In this document: piece by piece, positions 1-5,147 of the stretch
How the letters are laid out: the number at the start of each line of letters is the position of its first letter
Position numbering within the stretch: position 1 is the first letter of the stretch
Assembly: GCA_021779005.1 (NCBI GenBank)
Contig: JAJYBN010000096.1
Location: 1 to 5,147, forward strand
DNA: 5,147 bases
From: Pseudomonadota bacterium
GTDB lineage: Bacteria > Pseudomonadota > Gammaproteobacteria > Natronospirales > REEB76
Reading direction: 5' to 3'
Notes under the pieces: model-generated
Seen by the model: the letters and a program-made list of their open reading frames with translations, nothing else
What the model was told of the DNA's origin: nothing
The model's database searches: none
Position numbers and translations under genes: made by a program

Positions 1-1524
1 CGCACGCGTCACACGCAGTACTTCTTCTATGCTGGTTTCGCCGGCGAGTACACGGCGTTTGCCGTCCTGACGGATGCTGGGTGTATGGGTGCGCGCATAC
101 TGCTCCAGTTGCTGTTCACCGGCGCCGTCATGGATCATTCCACGCATGTGTTCGTCCACGATGACCATCTCGTAGATGCCGGTACGGCCGCGGTAACCGC
201 TGCGGTTGCATTTGTCGCAGCCTGTGGGCCGGTACAGGGTCGGTGGTTTTGTGCGTGACAGATCTAGTGCCTTGCATTCGCGCTCGCCGGCGGTGTAAGA
301 CTGCTTACACTCGGTACACAGGATGCGCACTAGCCGCTGGGCCAGCATGCCGAGGAGGCTGGAAGACAGCAGGAAGGGTTCCACCCCCATGTCGCGCAGG
401 CGCGCGATGGCGCCCACAGCGGTATTGGTGTGCAGGGTCGAGAGCACCAGGTGGCCAGTGAGCGAAGCTTGCACTGCGATCTCAGCGGTCTCCAGATCAC
501 GGATCTCGCCCACCATCACAACATCCGGATCTTGCCGCAGGATAGCGCGCAGGCCACGGGCGAAAGTCATCTCCACACGGGTATTTACCTGGGTCTGGCC
601 GATGCCATCGATGTAATATTCGATGGGATCTTCCACCGTCATGATGTTGCGGCTGCGGTCGTTCAGGCGCGCGAGCGCTGCATACAGAGTTGTGGTCTTA
701 CCGGATCCGGTCGGACCTGTGACCAGGATGATACCGTGTGGGATATGGATGAGCTCATCGATGAGCTGACGGGTATCTGTCTGCATCCCCAGATGTTCCA
801 GTTCCAGCCGGCCGGCCTGTTTGTCCAGAAGACGCAGCACCACGCGTTCGCCGTGACCGGACGGGATGGTGCTGACGCGCACGTCCACCGCGCGACCGGC
901 GATGCGCAGCGATATGCGGCCATCCTGGGGCAGGCGTTTTTCCGCGATATCCAGTTTCGCCATGACCTTGATGCGTGACACTACTAACGGTGAGACTGCG
1001 CGGCGCGATTCCAGTACCACACGCAGTACGCCGTCCACACGAAAACGCACCACCAGGCGGTTTTCGAAAGGTTCGATATGGATGTCCGATGCATTTTCCT
1101 TGACAGCTTCCGTGAGCAGCGCATTGATCAGCCGGATGATGGGCGCGTCGTCCTCGCTTTCCAGCAGGTCCTCGGGCTCCGGAAGTGCCTGTGCGACGCT
1201 GAACAGGTCCACATCCTCATCCAGACCTTCCATCATCTGCATGGCATTATTGGATTGTTCCTCGTACGCTTCCTGCAAAAGCGTATCGAATTCGTCGCCG
1301 CTGACAGCACGCAGGACCAACGGCATACCCAGCACTCGGCGCGTCTCCAGCAGGGTTTCCGGCGTGACGTTGGCGCGGTGTATGAGATGGGCTATGCCAT
1401 CTTCGATGCTTTCAACCAGAACCCCATGACGTTTCGCGAACGGGAACGGGATGCCACGCACTGCTATCTGTGCCTCGGGCAGAGGCACAGCCGTAATTAC
1501 TTCCGGGTTGCCGTTCATGGCCAT
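1..1524 (-). CDS. gspE: Type II secretion system ATPase GspE (3' end cut by window)
   Basis: Cytoplasmic hexameric ATPase that powers pseudopilus assembly in the T2SS and docks on the inner-membrane platform (GspL, GspF). I read 508 uninterrupted codons. Residues about 1-125 form the N-terminal GspE domain, including the family-typical FAKRHGVL near 30 and RRVLGMPL near 62. Residues about 126-240 form the N2 domain (SDIHIEP at 146-152). The ATPase core has Walker A GPTGSGKT at 270-277, Asp box VEDPIEY at 297-303, Walker [11 protein letters not shown] at 334-343 and the His box around [11 protein letters not shown] at 357-367. A zinc element follows, with cysteines 403, 406, 436 and 439 (CxxC-x29-CxxC). 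All key residues are present. The visible end, EEVLRVTRA, is the usual GspE C-terminus, so only a few residues should lie beyond base 1. The start is the ATG at 1524: a TAA lies two codons upstream in frame, leaving only this ATG or a second one at 1518. It begins 7 bases after the gspD stop, and no strong ribosome site is seen. Confidence 0.97.
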   Translation of the reverse strand, partial: MAMNGNPEVITAVPLPEAQIAVRGIPFPFAKRHGVLVESIEDGIAHLIHRANVTPETLLETRRVLGMPLVLRAVSGDEFDTLLQEAYEEQSNNAMQMMEGLDEDVDLFSVAQALPEPEDLLESEDDAPIIRLINALLTEAVKENASDIHIEPFENRLVVRFRVDGVLRVVLESRRAVSPLVVSRIKVMAKLDIAEKRLPQDGRISLRIAGRAVDVRVSTIPSGHGERVVLRLLDKQAGRLELEHLGMQTDTRQLIDELIHIPHGIILVTGPTGSGKTTTLYAALARLNDRSRNIMTVEDPIEYYIDGIGQTQVNTRVEMTFARGLRAILRQDPDVVMVGEIRDLETAEIAVQASLTGHLVLSTLHTNTAVGAIARLRDMGVEPFLLSSSLLGMLAQRLVRILCTECKQSYTAGERECKALDLSRTKPPTLYRPTGCDKCNRSGYRGRTGIYEMVIVDEHMRGMIHDGAGEQQLEQYARTHTPSIRQDGKRRVLAGETSIEEVLRVTRA

Positions 1525-1541
1525 GGGTTATTCAATCCCAT
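1523..1541 (-). repeat. Possible hairpin over the gspD stop and gspE start
   Basis: In the minus-strand message ATGGG (1541-1537) can pair with CCCAT (1527-1523) around a 9-base loop that contains the gspD TGA. The stem covers the first two bases of the gspE ATG at 1524 and the only SD-like GGGA upstream. A 5-base stem is weak, but the placement would make gspE translation depend on ribosomes finishing gspD. Chance is a real alternative. Confidence 0.3.
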
Positions 1542-3721
1542 ACGCCGGTTGGTGGCGCCGCGGCGGGTTTTTTTATCGTGGTTTCGGCAGGCGCCGGGGT
1601 AGTGTGGGCTGCAGCTACCGGTGTGGGTTGTGCTTGAGTAGCGGCAGCCGGTGCTGCACTCTGTGTAGAGGTCACGGGTGGCGGTGTACTCTTTGTCGGA
1701 ACGGACGCTGGTGCTGTGGTACGAGTTACGGCAGTAGCAGGTCTTGTCGTGGATGGAGTCGCTGGCTGATTCAAGTTATTGAATGGCGTCAACATGGGGC
1801 GCTTCTCATCCGGCATGAGCTGTACAGGACTCTGGTTCTGGAGTTGCAGGTTGCGGAGATACTTGTAGCCTTCGCTGGTGAATTGATCTGCGGCCTCAGG
1901 AGTACGCAGGATGGTCGGCTGGATGAACAGCATCAGATTACTTTTCTGTGAAGTGGTGCTGCGGTACTTGAAGAGGTTGCCGATCAGCGGGATGCTGCCG
2001 AGCACCGGCACGTGTTGTTCGCTCTCGGTCAACTGGTTATCGAGAAGTCCGCCGAGCACGATGATCTCCCCGTTTTGCGCCATGACGCTGGTTTTGATCT
2101 CACGTGTATTCGTGACTGGCTGGCCACCGACACTGCTGCCGGTAAGGTTGGAGATAATCTGGTCAATCTTGAGCAGTATAGAATTGCCTTCATTGATCTG
2201 TGGCGTGATTTTCAATTCCAGACCAACGTCCTGACGTTGCACGGTCTGGAAGGGATTGATGACAGCACTTCCAGTAGTGCTGCCGCCGGTAGTATTGGTG
2301 TACTGACCGGTGACGAAGGGCACTTGCTGGGCAACCTTGATGTCTGCCTCCTGATTATCCAGCGTAACGATGCTTGGCGTTGACAGAATATTAGTATCGG
2401 CATCGCCCGCCAGAGCGTTCAACAGCGCTGCGAAGCTGAAGCCGCCATTCACGATCTTGCCGACACCTAGTGTCAGTCCCTGGGGAACTGAAATGCCGGT
2501 AGAACCAGTCGTGCTGGTGATGGCACTCGAAGCCGTCAGCACCTGTTGGGCGAGGCCTCCGATGCTGGGGCCGGTATTGCTGAAATCTGTGATGGCAGCA
2601 CCCGTCTTGGCAGACTCGGAGGCCCAGGTGACACCTAACTGTGCGGACTTCGCCGAAGTTAATTCGGCTTCGATGGCTTGTACCAGTACCTGAGCGCGGC
2701 GGATGTCCAACTTGGTGATCACATCTTGGATAGAGCGCATGATCTTGGGTGGTGCGGTGATTACCAGCGAATTCGTGCGCTCGTCAGGTATCAAAGATAC
2801 CGTCGGTTGACTGGCAGTGGCCGCCGCACCTGCACCTCCACCCCCACTTGATTGTTTTTGCAGATCCGTGAGAAACGTTTTGAGTTCGTCAGCGATATCC
2901 TTGGCCTTGGCATATCTCAGGTAGATCACCTGGGTATTACCAGTCTCCGTGGGCATATCAAGATGCGCAATGAGTGCACGGATGCGCAAACGGTTGCCGC
3001 TATCACCGCTTAAGATAATGCTGTTGGTCCTAGGATCGGCTACCAGCTTGAGGGGCAGTCCTGCTTCGGCTCCCTGCTGGGTGCTTTGCATAAGAGAGTT
3101 AATGACTTGTGCCACATCTGTCGCGGAAGCATTTTGCAATGGAATGACTTCAACCTCGCTGGAGGTAGGTTGGTCGAGGCGTTGGATGATGTCCAGTAGG
3201 CGGTTCAGGTTGCCGGCACGGTCGGAAATGATCAGCATGTTGGATGGCGGGTAAGCTGCCAGCTGTGCTTCCGCGGACATCAGCGGGCGCAGCACCGGCA
3301 CTAGTTGCGCAGACGATACGTTGTTGATCTGCACGACCTGGGTCACGACAGCATCCCCGGGTGTGCCCTTGTTGTATGCGGAGCCCGGCATTTGTCGCGC
3401 CTCAAGCGCTGGCACGATTTTGGTCATTGAGCCGGCGGGGACCGCCGACAGGCCATGTACTTCCAGGACTGAGAGGAACGCCGCGTATACCGCATCGGCA
3501 TTGATGGGTTTACTGGATATGACTGTGACGCGACCCTGCACCCGTGGATCGATGATGAAGTTCTTGTGGGTAATCTGGCCGATGGTCGCCGCCACTTCAC
3601 GGATGTCAGCATCCTTGAAGTTGAGTGTTATGCCGTTATCCGCGTATACGGCATGCATGCTGAATACTAGCGTACAGAAGATGCATACAGCACTTATGCG
3701 CAGCGTGTGAATTAATCGCAT
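1532..3721 (-). CDS. gspD: Type II secretion system secretin GspD
   Basis: Outer-membrane secretin; in this family a ring of about 15 copies forms the channel through which folded proteins leave the periplasm. The 729-residue product starts with a Sec signal peptide (basic MRLIHTLR, then a hydrophobic stretch to about 22, predicted cut after AVYA at 27). The N0 domain spans about 28-105 and the N1, N2 and N3 ring domains about 124-185, 188-258 and 262-345. N3 contains a Gly/Ala-rich loop at about 291-303. The secretin barrel spans about 350-606, with the gate region VNGGFSFAALLNAL (424-437), NILSTPSIVTLDNQ (444-457), and the secretin signature from GEIIVLGGLL (551-560) to VPVLGSIPLIGNLF (571-584). 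After a short S-like segment comes an unusually long Pro/Ala/Thr-rich tail (653-726). The frame is open to 3811, but the ATG at 3721 gives a proper signal peptide and avoids overlapping gspC, so I choose it. There is no clear Shine-Dalgarno; the upstream sequence is A/T-rich. It lies between gspC and gspE in one operon. Confidence 0.98.
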   Translation of the reverse strand: MRLIHTLRISAVCIFCTLVFSMHAVYADNGITLNFKDADIREVAATIGQITHKNFIIDPRVQGRVTVISSKPINADAVYAAFLSVLEVHGLSAVPAGSMTKIVPALEARQMPGSAYNKGTPGDAVVTQVVQINNVSSAQLVPVLRPLMSAEAQLAAYPPSNMLIISDRAGNLNRLLDIIQRLDQPTSSEVEVIPLQNASATDVAQVINSLMQSTQQGAEAGLPLKLVADPRTNSIILSGDSGNRLRIRALIAHLDMPTETGNTQVIYLRYAKAKDIADELKTFLTDLQKQSSGGGGAGAAATASQPTVSLIPDERTNSLVITAPPKIMRSIQDVITKLDIRRAQVLVQAIEAELTSAKSAQLGVTWASESAKTGAAITDFSNTGPSIGGLAQQVLTASSAITSTTGSTGISVPQGLTLGVGKIVNGGFSFAALLNALAGDADTNILSTPSIVTLDNQEADIKVAQQVPFVTGQYTNTTGGSTTGSAVINPFQTVQRQDVGLELKITPQINEGNSILLKIDQIISNLTGSSVGGQPVTNTREIKTSVMAQNGEIIVLGGLLDNQLTESEQHVPVLGSIPLIGNLFKYRSTTSQKSNLMLFIQPTILRTPEAADQFTSEGYKYLRNLQLQNQSPVQLMPDEKRPMLTPFNNLNQPATPSTTRPATAVTRTTAPASVPTKSTPPPVTSTQSAAPAAATQAQPTPVAAAHTTPAPAETTIKKPAAAPPTGVWD
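1544..1765 (-). other. Low-complexity Pro/Ala/Thr-rich tail of GspD
   Basis: This segment encodes GspD residues about 653-726, made almost wholly of Pro, Ala, Thr, Ser, Val and Gln with few charges (for example TKSTPPPVTSTQSAAPAAA at 676-694). It should be disordered. It follows the position where well-studied secretins carry the S domain that binds a pilotin. The reading frame is intact to the stop and the product ends TGVWD. Confidence 0.85.
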
Positions 3722-3746
3722 GATATTTTTAATTTTGTGCGGCACT
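3722..3746 (-). promoter_or_regulatory. gspC-gspD gap: A/T-rich start region without Shine-Dalgarno
   Basis: These 25 bases separate the gspC TAA from the gspD ATG. Of the 19 bases directly before the ATG, 15 are A or T, and no purine-rich Shine-Dalgarno motif is present. An unstructured A/T-rich site of this sort can be bound by ribosomal protein S1, so initiation here may depend on that or on coupling to gspC. This is inference from composition. Confidence 0.4.
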
Positions 3747-4658
3747 TTATTTATCCATCTTTTGGCCATTTGGATTCTGCATCTGCAGTACCTTGGTCTG
3801 CTGCTGTCCATTGCGTGTAAAGGTGATCGAGATCTGTTCAGAAGTCTTGAGACTGTTCAGGACGTTCATGCTTTCGGCCGGATTGTCCAATGGCGTGCCA
3901 TTTACAGCTGTGACTATGTCGCCAGCCTGCAGCCCGAGTTGGGCAAATGCATTGGAATTACCCACGGGGAACACCCGGTAACCGCTAAGTTTACCATTGT
4001 CCATCACCGGCATCGCGCGCATCACATCCAGCAAATGTTCCGGATGCTGGATCAGGTCTTTCCGCAACTGGTTCAAGTTCTGGGTCGGTGGCAGATTGCC
4101 GCCATATATCACGCCTGGAGTGGCAAGCGGTGCCATCATGTTGTCATTGGTCGGGTTGCCGCCACCGGATGCTTTTGGCAGCTGCAAGGATTGTATCCGG
4201 CCGTTGTAACTCAACAGCACCCGGTCCGGATGGATGGACTGGATTTTGGCACCGCTGGGCAGCTGTGCGCCCACCGAATACATTTCTTCAGTACCGTTCG
4301 AAGAGATGATGGCGAGTGATTCCTTGCTGTCGCCGGCGGCTGCCACGATCCCACGCAATATCAGGTTCAGGGTAGTGGCGGGTGCATTGGTTACAGCGCT
4401 GGTATTCATGACACCGAAGAGGTGCATGTTGGCGAGCTTGTTGGCATCAAATTTAGGCCCAGCGGTTGTTTTAATCTTATATATAGGTATGGTTTCCTCA
4501 TGCCGGGGTAACAGCGACCAGGTCAGCTGCGCCAGGGTCCAAGCGATGAGCAGTCCCAGCAACACGCTCGCCCAAAACGGCAGCCGGCGTTCCGCGACTA
4601 ATGCCCAGCGTCGCAGAAAGGTCTGCGCATCCGCCATGTTTAGACCGCTGATTCGCAT
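3747..4658 (-). CDS. gspC: Type II secretion system inner-membrane protein GspC (PDZ type)
   Basis: Bitopic inner-membrane protein whose periplasmic part links the inner-membrane platform to the N-terminal domains of the GspD secretin and helps select substrates. From the ATG at 4658 it has 303 residues. A short basic cytoplasmic N-terminus is followed by one membrane helix at about 28-50 (ending LAQLTWSLLP, typical of the family). The homology region spans about 75-160 (MHLFGV, TTLNLILRGIVAA, YSVGAQLPSGAKI, RVLLSYNGR). A Gly/Asn/Pro-rich linker leads to a C-terminal PDZ domain at about 195-293 (GYRVFPVG, AFAQLGLQAGDIVTAVNG). The PDZ class is therefore used rather than the coiled-coil class seen in some Pseudomonas-type GspC. 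The frame stays open upstream to 4898, but that 80-codon extension does not look like GspC and would bury the membrane helix. The ATG at 4637 (296 residues) is a fair alternative start; I prefer 4658 because GGAAA lies about 5-6 bases upstream. It is the first gene of the operon. Confidence 0.94.
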   Translation of the reverse strand: MRISGLNMADAQTFLRRWALVAERRLPFWASVLLGLLIAWTLAQLTWSLLPRHEETIPIYKIKTTAGPKFDANKLANMHLFGVMNTSAVTNAPATTLNLILRGIVAAAGDSKESLAIISSNGTEEMYSVGAQLPSGAKIQSIHPDRVLLSYNGRIQSLQLPKASGGGNPTNDNMMAPLATPGVIYGGNLPPTQNLNQLRKDLIQHPEHLLDVMRAMPVMDNGKLSGYRVFPVGNSNAFAQLGLQAGDIVTAVNGTPLDNPAESMNVLNSLKTSEQISITFTRNGQQQTKVLQMQNPNGQKMDK

Positions 4659-4662
4659 GCTG

Positions 4663-4667
4663 TTTCC
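4663..4667 (-). promoter_or_regulatory. Candidate ribosome binding site of gspC
   Basis: Reading the minus strand, GGAAA ends 4 bases before the ATG at 4658 and 25 bases before the ATG at 4637. This is the main reason for preferring the 4658 start. The match to the Shine-Dalgarno consensus is partial (GGA plus A residues), so the call is tentative. Confidence 0.4.
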
Positions 4668-4679
4668 AAACTTTTCGAG

Positions 4680-4703
4680 ACACGGTCCGGGATTGGGCCG
4701 TGT
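4680..4703. repeat. Inverted repeat / hairpin in the predicted gspC leader
   Basis: Plus strand ACACGGTCC (4680-4688) and GGGCCGTGT (4695-4703) are inverted arms of 9 bases with one mismatch, and 6 bases lie between them. As RNA in the gspC leader it would form a GC-rich stem with one C-A mismatch, ending about 21 bases before the ATG at 4658. That leaves the candidate ribosome site free. There is no T-run after it on either strand, so it does not look like an intrinsic terminator. It could be a DNA operator, a leader stem that stabilises the message, or chance. Confidence 0.5.
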
Positions 4704-4722
4704 GGGCGCAAGTTTCCTGTCT

Positions 4723-4739
4723 GCATGATACTGACATGC
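4723..4739. repeat. Inverted repeat GCATG-N7-CATGC across the gsp -10 box
   Basis: GCATG (4723-4727) and CATGC (4735-4739) are perfect 5-base inverted arms with 7 bases between them. The left arm overlaps the candidate -10 hexamer (4725-4730). The position would suit a repressor operator, but the arms are short and no regulator is identified. Confidence 0.4.
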
Positions 4740-4754
4740 CGGGCAAGGCCTCAA
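4725..4754 (-). promoter_or_regulatory. Candidate sigma70 promoter of the gspCDE operon
   Basis: On the minus strand, TTGAGG (4754-4749, 4 of 6 matches to TTGACA) and TATCAT (4730-4725, 5 of 6 matches to TATAAT) are separated by 18 bases. Transcription would begin near 4718, giving a leader of about 60 bases before the gspC ATG at 4658. It is the best promoter match I saw upstream of gspC. It is a consensus match only; short matches like this also occur by chance. Confidence 0.45.
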
Positions 4755-4885
4755 GGGCTGCGCGACCCAGAGGTGCGCGTCTCTGATATGCAGGAACGCA
4801 TCTTCTCCAGTCTGGCGGACCTCGATTTTGGGGAAATCAGGTTCCACGATGCCTGCTGTATGCTGGATATAGCCCAGTATCGGGC

Positions 4886-4914
4886 TTGTTCCGGCCACTC
4901 GCAGCCCATATACA
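4886..4914 (+). promoter_or_regulatory. Weak candidate promoter of clpS
   Basis: TTGTTC (4886-4891, 3 of 6 to the -35 consensus) and TATACA (4909-4914, 4 of 6 to the -10 consensus) are spaced exactly 17 bases apart. Transcription would begin near 4921, giving a leader of about 43 bases. The spacing is ideal but the hexamers are poor. A competing -10-like TAAAAT lies at 4952-4957. Confidence 0.3.
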
Positions 4915-4951
4915 GTGAGTGTGTCCAGGCACCGGCGGGCTTCAATTCGGC

Positions 4952-4957
4952 TAAAAT
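4952..4957 (+). promoter_or_regulatory. -10-like TAAAAT just before clpS
   Basis: TAAAAT matches 5 of 6 of the sigma70 -10 consensus and ends 6 bases before the clpS ATG at 4964. If used, transcription would begin at or next to the start codon and the message would be leaderless, which would fit the lack of a Shine-Dalgarno sequence. There is no good -35 box at the expected distance (near 4929-4934), so it may be chance. Confidence 0.25.
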
Positions 4958-4963
4958 TGCTAC

Positions 4964-5147
4964 ATGAGCGAGCGACGCAACGACGAAGAATATCAACGCG
5001 GCCTGGTGGTGGATGAGGCTAAACCGCGCCTCAAGCGTCCGCCGCTCTACAAGGTAGTACTGCTGAATGACGACTACACGCCCATGGAGTTCGTGGTGGA
5101 GATCCTGCAGACTTTTTTCCGCATGAACCGTACCCAGGCCACACAGA
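4964..5147 (+). CDS. clpS: ATP-dependent Clp protease adaptor ClpS (3' end cut by window)
   Basis: Small cytoplasmic adaptor that binds proteins with destabilising N-terminal residues and hands them to the ClpA unfoldase of ClpAP (N-degron pathway). The window holds the first 61 codons of a family that is usually about 100-110 residues. A variable, charged N-terminal arm (about 1-25) is followed by the core [20 protein letters not shown] at residues 26-45. Within it Asn35, Asp36, Asp37, Thr39 and Met41 correspond to the N-degron pocket residues N34, D35, D36, T38 and M40 of E. coli ClpS. The conserved pocket histidine (H66 in E. coli) lies beyond the window edge. The ATG at 4964 gives the expected N-terminal length, but no Shine-Dalgarno sequence precedes it. 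It is transcribed away from the gsp operon; clpA often follows clpS in related bacteria, which cannot be checked here. Confidence 0.96.
   Translation, partial: MSERRNDEEYQRGLVVDEAKPRLKRPPLYKVVLLNDDYTPMEFVVEILQTFFRMNRTQATQ

Larger units (their letters stand above)
4659..4963. other. Divergent intergenic region between gspC and clpS
   Basis: These 305 bases separate two genes pointing away from each other. They hold the candidate gsp promoter, its inverted repeats, and weak promoter-like signals for clpS. A small inverted repeat AGCCC-N6-GGGCT lies at 4871-4886. Both strands are largely open: a plus-strand frame runs 4725-4967 and the gspC frame stays open to 4898. Neither predicted peptide resembles a family I recognise, and neither has a convincing ribosome site, so I treat the region as non-coding. 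Confidence 0.7.

Noticed and set aside
430..978. Long plus-strand open frames opposite gspE (also 866-1429 and 1078-1602)
   Set aside because: They are antisense shadows of a gspE that is complete in all conserved motifs; their peptides show no recognisable domain.
2810..2848. Gly/Ala-rich run in GspD N3, considered as an insertion or repeat expansion
   Set aside because: A flexible glycine-rich loop at this place in N3 is common among GspD proteins, so it is not unusual.
3722..3811. 30-residue N-terminal extension of gspD in the same frame
   Set aside because: It overlaps the gspC 3' end and would bury the signal peptide; the ATG at 3721 gives a normal signal sequence.
3720..4319. 199-codon plus-strand frame opposite gspC
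   Set aside because: It is antisense to the well-supported gspC HR and PDZ domains and resembles no known protein.
4871..4886. AGCCC-N6-GGGCT stem next to the weak clpS -35 box, considered as terminator or operator
   Set aside because: The stem has only 5 bases, there is no T-run, and its position next to the weak -35 box is not enough to call it functional.
4659..4898. 80-codon in-frame extension upstream of gspC, containing a CPAC motif
   Set aside because: It would place a hydrophilic stretch unlike any GspC N-terminus ahead of the membrane helix, and it runs through the best promoter match. The GspC starts at 4658 or 4637 fit the family.
4751..4996. Minus-strand 81-codon frame beginning with a hydrophobic stretch, overlapping the clpS start
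   Set aside because: The hydrophobic start comes from reading the clpS N-terminus backwards; there is no ribosome site or recognised family.

Overview
This is ordinary proteobacterial core-type sequence. It holds the first three genes of a type II secretion system (T2SS, general secretory pathway) operon on the minus strand, and the start of clpS on the plus strand. The protein sequences point to a Pseudomonadota member, most likely Gammaproteobacteria. GspC has the HR plus PDZ layout, GspE has the CxxC-x29-CxxC zinc element, and ClpS has the proteobacterial N-terminus. I cannot name a genus.

Layout from right to left along the minus strand: gspC (4658 to 3747), gspD (3721 to 1532) and gspE (1524 running off the left edge at base 1). 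Gaps are 25 bases between gspC and gspD and 7 bases between gspD and gspE, so the three are almost certainly one transcript. The rest of the operon (gspF onwards) would lie beyond base 1. gspE is open at the window edge but already 508 codons long and ends in the usual C-terminal motif, so only a few residues should be missing.

The 305 bases between gspC and clpS (4659-4963) form a divergent control region. It contains a reasonable sigma70-like promoter for the gsp operon (4725-4754, minus strand), a short inverted repeat lying across its -10 box, a longer inverted repeat in the gspC leader, and two weaker promoter-like signals for clpS. These are pattern matches only.

How the genes work together: GspD forms the outer-membrane secretin channel. 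GspC is the inner-membrane clamp protein that contacts the GspD periplasmic domains. GspE is the cytoplasmic ATPase that drives pseudopilus assembly. ClpS is functionally unrelated: it is the N-degron adaptor of the ClpAP protease, and clpA may follow it beyond base 5147.

I found no mobile element, CRISPR array, RNA gene or evident undescribed system. The points most worth a second look are the long Pro/Ala/Thr-rich GspD tail, the inverted repeats in the gsp promoter/leader, the possible hairpin at the gspD-gspE junction, and the absence of a Shine-Dalgarno sequence at several starts.
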